A DNA stretch of 64,000 nucleotides from Adenanthera pavonina (lineage: Eukaryota; Streptophyta; Magnoliopsida; Fabales; Fabaceae). The DNA lies in the NCBI GenBank assembly GCA_026686845.1, contig JAIVEN010000021.1:24198001-24262000 (forward strand), read 5' to 3'. The notes beneath the pieces were generated by a model that worked only from the letters and a program-made list of their open reading frames with translations, had not been told where the DNA came from and did no database searches. Shown piece by piece: positions 57,440-64,000 of the stretch; position 1 is the stretch's first letter; the number at the start of each line of letters is the position of its first letter. Position numbers and translations under genes: made by a program.

Positions 57440-59860
57440 AGAGCATTATCATCATGTGCACGTAATCCACACCTTTCACGGTGTTTTAACGGAATACGCC
57501 AACCTCCATCGGCGTTTTCTGGTTCTTTCTAGGTGAAGCAGTAATGTCCATGTGGTGGGCATGGAAAAGCTAAATTCTGTTGACATCAATCAGAACACAA
57601 TCCAATGTAAGGAGTCCGATTCCATACGGAGTTGTTTTTTTTTTTCTGTCTGTTTTTTTTTTTTACCAAAATTCCATACAGAGTTCGTACTTACAGTGAA
57701 AAAAAATACTCCATCAATGTCCTCCACACACATGTATAACTAGAGTGTCACTCCTGCTGAATCACGGGAATGAATGCAATGTACAAGAAGTGTGCTTAAT
57801 ACCTAAATTGAGAAGGTAATTTTATTAATATAATTAAATATTAGTTAAGTAAATTGAGAAGATTATTAATAATGAGTTTAACCTTTCACTTTATGAAGTA
57901 ATAGATGAAGAGAAGAGTGTATACTAATGTTCGTAAAATAATGAATAAAGAGAACTTTATATTAATTTCAAATATATTTAAATATGGAAGAATCAGCAAT
58001 ATGTGTTGGAATTAAAAGCTAGAAACTGTATCCGATAGGATATCTTGGATTTTTATTTCATTTTTTTAAGTTAATTAAAATGATCAATTATTATAATTTT
58101 ATTTTATTGTTCTTCTCCAGCAAATAGTAATATGGTTTTTCTTTTCTTTTTCTCTTTGACTGCATCTCCCTCTTCCTTTTCTTTTTTCTTATTTTCTTTA
58201 ATTTCATCTAACTGCACAGTCTCAAGATTGTCATTTGCTCCATGTGATCAAAGACTTTGCTGTCTAGTGAAGCATGGTGCATGCTTCAGTTTCAATGGTC
58301 TTCAAAATTTTAATGGTCTATGCATTAGGTGGTAGGATACATTTTAGAAGCGGCCTCAAGTTTCTCTTAATAAAGAAAAGAGTATATTTCAAGAAGAAAC
58401 TATCATAGCTTTATTTATTTGGATTTTGTTGGATCCCTCTCAAAGTAGCACCATCAGAAAATTTTGTCACAATGTCCTAAATCTCTTTATAACCCTTCGA
58501 ATCCAATTGTGATAAAACTATCATTTTCAATCAAACTCCTTTTTCCCTCTCAGTTTTTTCCCAGTTAATCTTTACTTCATAAGTTTCATCCCAAAACACT
58601 TAGCAACCCTAAATATTATAATTATAAAATTATAAAATATATAATTTTATTATTTATTGAAATATTATACATCGTTATGATTTATAATATTATATATTAT
58701 TAATAAACAAAATGATTAAAATTTGTAATTAATTTAATGGGGATAGGGAAGGAAAAACGTGCGTTGTGTGTGCTTGTGTATCTGGGTGGGGAAGGGGGGA
58801 ACGGGGAACTTGCCCCTTAAAATATTGTGCAAAGCGGAGGCGATTGGGATGCCAGTCAACTCCCCTCAACAAAATTAAAATAAAATAAAATAAAAGTTTG
58901 AAGTCGATGCAACGTAAATTGGTTTCTTTTATTGATTTAAGTCACATTTTACTCAATCGACTTTATTTGTTAGATATCAATAAATAATTTTTAATATGTT
59001 ATATTTTAGAAAATTTTTTATTTTTTTATATTATACTCAAAAACCCCTGTTAAGTAGTCATCTAATTAAATTTCTATTTGTCATCTAGACCACATTATAA
59101 TAGAATGAGTGTCATGATTTTTCAGCTTAGTATCCTCCAATTTACAATTTATTTATTTTAAATTTGTAATTTATTTTCTTATTTTTAAGGGCTCACTTTG
59201 TATGGAAAAGTGAAGGAGAAAAGTTAAAACTTCTTGTGATGTAAAATGTACTGATTGATGTTGTTCGGTTAAAGAAAAATTTAGAAGTTTTCATGAAATT
59301 GAATTTAACTTAGGGAGTTGAATTTCCTGAACAAAATTAAGAGAAGTTCTATTTCCTAAATATTTTATAATATCTTCTAAGGAAAACCCTTAATTCTTTA
59401 ATTAATTTTTTAAGTAGATAGGTATTTATATCTTTAAAATTAAAATATCCTATATTTAAAATAGAAAATAAAATAAGTAGATTATATATAAATTTCTCAT
59501 AAAGCTAACTTCCTATAAAGTATATTTCTTGAAAAATTATTTCTAAAAAATTATATCAAACGAGCCCTAAATATGAAATGTTTGAATTTAAATTGGTAAA
59601 ATTTCTAAAATTTACAACTTGTGTTCTCTTATTTACATCTTATTTATTTGAAGTCTGTAACTTATTCTCCCAATTTTTTATGTAGAAGGTTTAAATTAAT
59701 AGTTTTAAGAATTTGTAATTTAAATTTCTTGATTCACAACTTATATATTACCCATTCTCACCGAATTAAATTCTAATTTTTGAGGGGGTGAGCTGCAAAT
59801 TTCAAACATATAAGCTGCAAATTTGAGAATATGAAATTCCTAAAACTTTTATGACATTAA
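57440..59860. other. AT-rich intergenic region
   Basis: No gene seen. It is low-complexity AT-rich sequence with short frames of random composition (57552, 58132). It ends at the TAA target duplication of the next MITE. Confidence 0.5.
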
Positions 59861-60256
59861 GGGCCCGTTTGGTTCGTTTACATGCCTCCCATGTAAAGGT
59901 AATAGGTTTCACATCATCTGAGTTTTGAGCGTTTGGTTGGACATATCACATGTGATCTTATTATTCAAGTGATCGTATTGAGGTGATCCGAATTACATAA
60001 TATTTTGCATATGAAAGTCTTTACATGGGTGTGATGAGATACAAAAAGACATTAATACCCTTATAAAAATAAATATTGACAAATTCACTTCTAGGGCGAA
60101 GGGCAATATGGTCATTTCATTTTTATTCTTATTTTTTAATATAAAAAATAAATATCATTACATCATTATTTATATCCAACCAAACAAACTCACATGTAAT
60201 CATTATTTCATCACATTACATTACATTACCTTCATATAATTGAACCAAACGGGCTC
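59861..60256. mobile_element. Tourist-like MITE
   Basis: A 396-bp element with near-perfect terminal inverted repeats, GGGCCCGTTTGGTTC on the left and GAACCAAACGGGCTC on the right, with TAA on both sides (59858-59860 and 60257-60259). The interior, with repeated CATGTGAT and ATTACAT words, is unrelated to the 582-bp pair, so it is a different family. Confidence 0.88.
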
Positions 60257-60879
60257 TAAAGTTGCTCCAACCACGGTGATGACAAGTCCAGCACCAATGA
60301 TGATGGGAGGAAGGGAAGTGAAGATTTGAGGACATTTTTTTAAATCTCACTGTTTTTTTTAAAGAAAAAACATTTGGTCTCTTGTTATAATTGATTCAAA
60401 ATTGGTCCCAATTTATAATAAAATTATTATTTTGACCCTAGATGTGATTCTCCCAGCCAACTATGATGGATTAACTTGTACACATTTGACAATTATGGGG
60501 ATTAATTTTTATGAAAATAAAATAGAGGAATCAAATTGAAAAATATTATAAATTATAAGGACCAATTAATTAATCTTTTCAGAAGCATATTATAACTCAA
60601 GTATCACATATGTTTGAAGTTTCAAAGATTATATAAGAATCATCAGCAAATAATCCAAACTTTTTTTCAAAAAATTTGTACAATTTAACCTAATTCAACA
60701 TATCAAGTTTATTATAAAATAAAACCTTATTACTGCTTATCTTTCTAGTTTTACTATATAATATTTTAGTTTTTACAACTTTTTAACAATTAAAAGTTTT
60801 TCTCTATTATTAATTCCCTTAATTAGTCCTAAACTATGATTCCCTAAAAAATAATCTTGGAAGTCAACTTTTTGAACTA

Positions 60880-61169
60880 CTCTCTCCATTTTAAAATAAT
60901 TATTACTTTAAAATTATGCACGTGGTTTAAAAAAATTAATAAATAATCTAGTTATTAACTAATCACGAATACATTTTACTATAATCCTCTTATGTATGTA
61001 CATGCAAATCAGTCACTAATAATTACATTACTAAGGGTAAATTTATTAAAAGATAATTAGTAATTATAAAGTAAAAATTACTTTTTTTATAAGTCTGAAA
61101 AATAAAATAACAATTACTTTAAAACAAGAAAAAAGAACCAATGTATCAATTGTTTTGAAACAAAGGGAT
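60880..61169. mobile_element. Stowaway-like MITE, degenerate
   Basis: The left end CTCTCTCCATTTTAAAATAA pairs roughly with the reverse complement of the right end, ATCCCTTTGTTTCAAAACAA, with TA on both sides (60878-60879 and 61170-61171). Inner arms share AATTATTACTTTAAAA and its complement. The ends are eroded, so the borders are approximate. Confidence 0.55.
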
Positions 61170-61355
61170 TAGGAAACAAACAATGGTGGTTAATTAACTT
61201 TTTCAATTTTGTCCCCCACAATATAATATGCAATTGCATAGTAACCCCACGTACTTTACCACATCATTTTAGGGTTTGGATCTGATCTCGTTGGTGGGCC
61301 AGATCAATTGGAATGAAAATCCTTTATTTAGAAGAACTATCGGGTTATCCGGTTT

Positions 61356-61547
61356 TTTTTTTTGATAAAAGGAGAGAGCTAGAGCCCAGTAAAATTACTT
61401 ATCAAAAAAAGAGGGGGAGGAATCCCCAATACAGTCTTCAAATAACAAATCCTCAATACAATGAGGTGGACAACCAGTAAATAAAATATGTCTCTTAACT
61501 GTTAATTCCCATTTAGTGAGAGAATCAGCAACTCTATTCAACCCAAT
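61356..61547 (-). mobile_element. 5'-truncated LINE (L1-like) 3' end
   Basis: On the minus strand a frame from 61547 reads PIGLNRVADSLTKWELTVKR and on to PSFFDK and a stop. This matches the C-terminus of the RNase H domain of plant L1-like LINE polyproteins (the NRVADSLTKW type motif). A short untranslated stretch and a poly(A) run (the T-run at 61353-61363) follow. Imperfect flanking repeats, GGGTTATCCGGTTT (61342) and GGGCTTATCCGTTT (61548), look like a target-site duplication. Only the last ~190 bp were inserted, a typical aborted reverse transcription. Confidence 0.72.
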
Positions 61548-62099
61548 GGGCTTATCCGTTTGATCATCAAGAATTGTTATTTGAAAAAAGAATGGTCATT
61601 ACTCATTTTGCTTGTCATGAAATATAAGCTACTCATTGGTCAACAAGCAACAAAAAGCTCTCCATCTATATACTTCCCCGTCAGAATTTTTTTGTCACTT
61701 TAAGAATTTTAACATAAAATAATAAAATCATCAAACAACTTATATTATAGTAAAATTTAATAATATTTTATCAAAATATTTTTGACTTAAATATTAAAAG
61801 AAGACTTGTACTTCACCTATAATTATTTTTTAAAAGGTAAAAAAATAAAAATAATTGATATTTTATTGATAATATAAAATAATAAATAAATTGAGATATT
61901 TAACGATAGATAATATGAGACGAAGGAAGGACGTAGAATTAAATCTCAATGGAAAGACAATCTTTCCACTAATTTTTCTCACTTGTATTACTTCAATGTT
62001 GGAATGGTATGATTTTGTTTCAGCTTCTTGTATTGTTTTAATATTTTTGAAAAAAAATAAAAGGAAAGAAAAATATATAACTTTTACTATTCTAAAAAT

Positions 62100-63640
62100 C
62101 AAACTAATGCATGTTTGGATAAGTGGTAGCAACAGAAATCAAGGAGGTTGTTCGCCACCAAGCATATACTGCAAATACACAGGTCGAGATAAAAAATACA
62201 GAGTGGTAGGGTATCATTCCTACAAGAATTTGGTTCCAAAACCTGGTTAAGTATCAATTATCACACTTTTACTTAATTAAGCAACACAAATAACTAAAGA
62301 GCAAAAATACAAATAAAACTAACTGCACTAAGGTTAGATGTTAGTGGTAATTCTAGATAAGGGAGGCCACCTAGGATTATTTCTAGCTTAATCAGTTCAC
62401 AGTGATTAATTGCCTTTTCCACATTTGTTTCTTAATGCAATTATATAACAGCCTATAATTCAATTACACTTCTAAACATCTCTCAATGTTAAAAAAGCTT
62501 CCTAATGAACTTAATCTACAATCTCTTACTAAATTAGTTAATTAGCTTCATTAAGCACAGACCTAATGTGACTTTGTGAGGCCTATAGATATTTCTCTAT
62601 TCTATAAGCAAATTGTTCCATCCATCATTGTGAATTTCACAATCCCATAATGTTTATTGCATGATTTACTCCAATTTTCCTATCTCTAGTTTGATTAGAG
62701 AACCCTAATCACCCCTAATTGATGGCCAATCAACCAAGAGCTCAATAAATCCACAAATAAACGCACATACATAGCATTAATCACAAATAGGAAGAGGAAA
62801 GAACCACTAATCCATCTTCAAGCCACAAATAATCCTAGGGCAAAGAAACTAGCTACCAATATTCAACATTCCAATAAATAATCTTCAAAACAAACCAACA
62901 ACACGTCAAACAAATGGAAAATGAGAGGAAAGGGAGAGAAAACTAGATTTAAAGCCAAAATCTCCCTTGAATCTTCAATTCAAGCGTGCCCTTACTCCAC
63001 TTCCAAGCCCCAGTAACTCCTTGCACCTCTGTGAAATCTAGAATGCATGTCTGAGTCAAGGGAAACAAATAAATATGCCCTGATGTCACAACGCTCTGCT
63101 TTACTAAAATTGTGCGTTTTGCAATGCATTGTTGTCATAATGACGAAGGATTTGTAGTCACAACAAAGATTCTTTTTGCAAAGGGGTTGTCACGATGAAG
63201 AAAGAGTGGTTGTGACAAAGATAGTGTAAAAGTGATGAAGTCACAGCCAAGAGTACTCTGTTCAGCGACCAAACTTTATTACATCACTCGCTTAGGTTTC
63301 CATTTTGTTTCCATCTCAATGTAGTTTTTCTACTACTTTCCTAGTACTTCTAACACTTCCAAGAGGCTTGCTTGACTTCTATTTTCAACCAACACTTACC
63401 TATAAGAGAGCAAAAATCCATAAGCTACCAACAAACAAAATAAACCTAAAATATGCATAATTAAGCAATAAAGTGTAGTTATAAAAGATATGCATCTAAA
63501 ATGTACATCAAAATCATACATAACTAAGGAAAATGTGTTGAAATGGCATAAATTTTCAAAGGTTTTCAGAGGTGTATCAAAGATTCTCAAGTGCTACCCA
63601 CATGATCCCTTTTAAGGAATTTCTAGATCTTTTTTTTGTT
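62100..63640. mobile_element. Possible LTR-retrotransposon-derived sequence
   Basis: Moderate-complexity non-coding sequence that does not look like the AT-rich background. It includes a stretch near 62150-62230 (ACAGGTCGAGATAAAAAATA, then GGTATCATTCCTACAAGAAT) and one near 63540-63590 (GTTTTCAGAGGTGTATCAAAG). From memory these resemble high-copy plant retroelement flanks. I found no gag/pol frame and no LTR pair, so this is only a suggestion. Confidence 0.3.
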
Positions 63641-63899
63641 AGATTATTATTATTTATTTATTTATCTTGTTGGCTTTCAATTTGTATTTCTTTAGGGTCA
63701 AAGTCATTGATTAAATTTAAATTATAATAAATAAAATCTATTAGATTTTTAGGTCGAGGGAATTTTCTAGATTTAAGGAAATTATCTATTAGTATTAGGA
63801 TTAAAATATTAATTTTATTATTTTCCTTGAATTTTCATTGTCATTATTAAAATTTTTCATAATTAATTATATCTTTTAAATTTACTAAATTTAATAAGA

Positions 63900-64000
63900 T
63901 TAGTTGAGCCCTGTCGCACTCGGGAAAAATGCGACGAAAGAAAAAAATGAGAACAAATTGGATTTTCTAGCGAAAACCGACTTGTGAGGAGTCGCCACCA
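63900..64000. mobile_element. Partial high-copy repeat at the window edge
   Basis: The last 100 bases read CTGTCGCACTCGGGAAAAAT, then AGCGAAAACCGACTTGTGAG, then GAGTCGCCACCA. The closing GAGTCGCCACCA is a phrase I associate with abundant plant LTR retrotransposons. The element continues beyond the window, so its type cannot be shown. Confidence 0.4.

Noticed and set aside
61863..62250. Overlapping frames of 89 and 119 codons in the right-hand gene desert
   Set aside because: They overlap on opposite strands in AT-rich repeat-like sequence and have no recognisable protein motif.
1..64000. Search by eye for tRNA, rRNA, CRISPR or bacterial-type operons
   Set aside because: None recognised. A tRNAscan-SE or Infernal run could still find small RNA genes that I cannot see by reading.

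Overview
This is a nuclear segment from a flowering plant, most likely a eudicot. Seven intact protein genes and two pseudogenes sit in AT-rich DNA full of small transposon relics. The genes have short exons, GT-AG introns and plant-only families (RWA, DUF538, P-class PPR, SFR2, chloroplast bS6-like RFC3). I cannot name the species. There are no operons, CRISPR arrays, prophages or bacterial features, and I recognised no tRNA or rRNA gene. Exon models below were assembled by hand from splice signals, frame continuity and family resemblance. The summed exon lengths keep frame from start to stop in every spliced gene called intact.

Layout. 1-2140: AT-rich flank with a 582-bp Tourist-like MITE. 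2388-8189 (+): RWA wall-polysaccharide O-acetylation protein, 16 exons. 8530-9841: a hAT-like relic and a second 582-bp Tourist copy, inverted relative to the first. 11845-12366 (-): DUF538 protein. 14991-16073 (+): F-box protein. 16100-22600: gene-poor, with two more Tourist-like elements and a hairpin. 23945-29360 (+): ER-type DnaJ/Jiv protein, 9 exons. 31818-34920: long-terminal-inverted-repeat Mutator-like element with a 9-bp target duplication, ending 121 bp before the next start codon. 35042-37628 (+): RFC3, 5 exons. 37050-44370: a two-unit tandem segmental duplication. 45921-47915 (-): PPR protein. 50692-57318 (-): SFR2, 10 exons. 57440-64000: gene-free, with a Tourist-like MITE, a Stowaway-like MITE, a 5'-truncated LINE and retroelement-like sequence.

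How the genes relate. They are independent nuclear genes, not a pathway. Two act on chloroplasts (SFR2 on envelope galactolipids, RFC3 as a bS6-family protein) and the PPR protein is probably organellar. RWA works in the Golgi and the DnaJ protein in the ER membrane. In Arabidopsis RWA2 (At3g06550) and SFR2 (At3g06510) are near neighbours, so their co-occurrence here suggests an old linkage expanded by later insertions.

The most striking structure is the duplication at 37-44 kb. Unit 1 keeps a working RFC3 3' end but has a broken desiccation-related (PCC13-62-like) gene. Unit 2 has a broken RFC3 fragment but an intact PCC13-62-like gene. This is reciprocal loss between tandem copies. I found no convincing undescribed multi-gene system.
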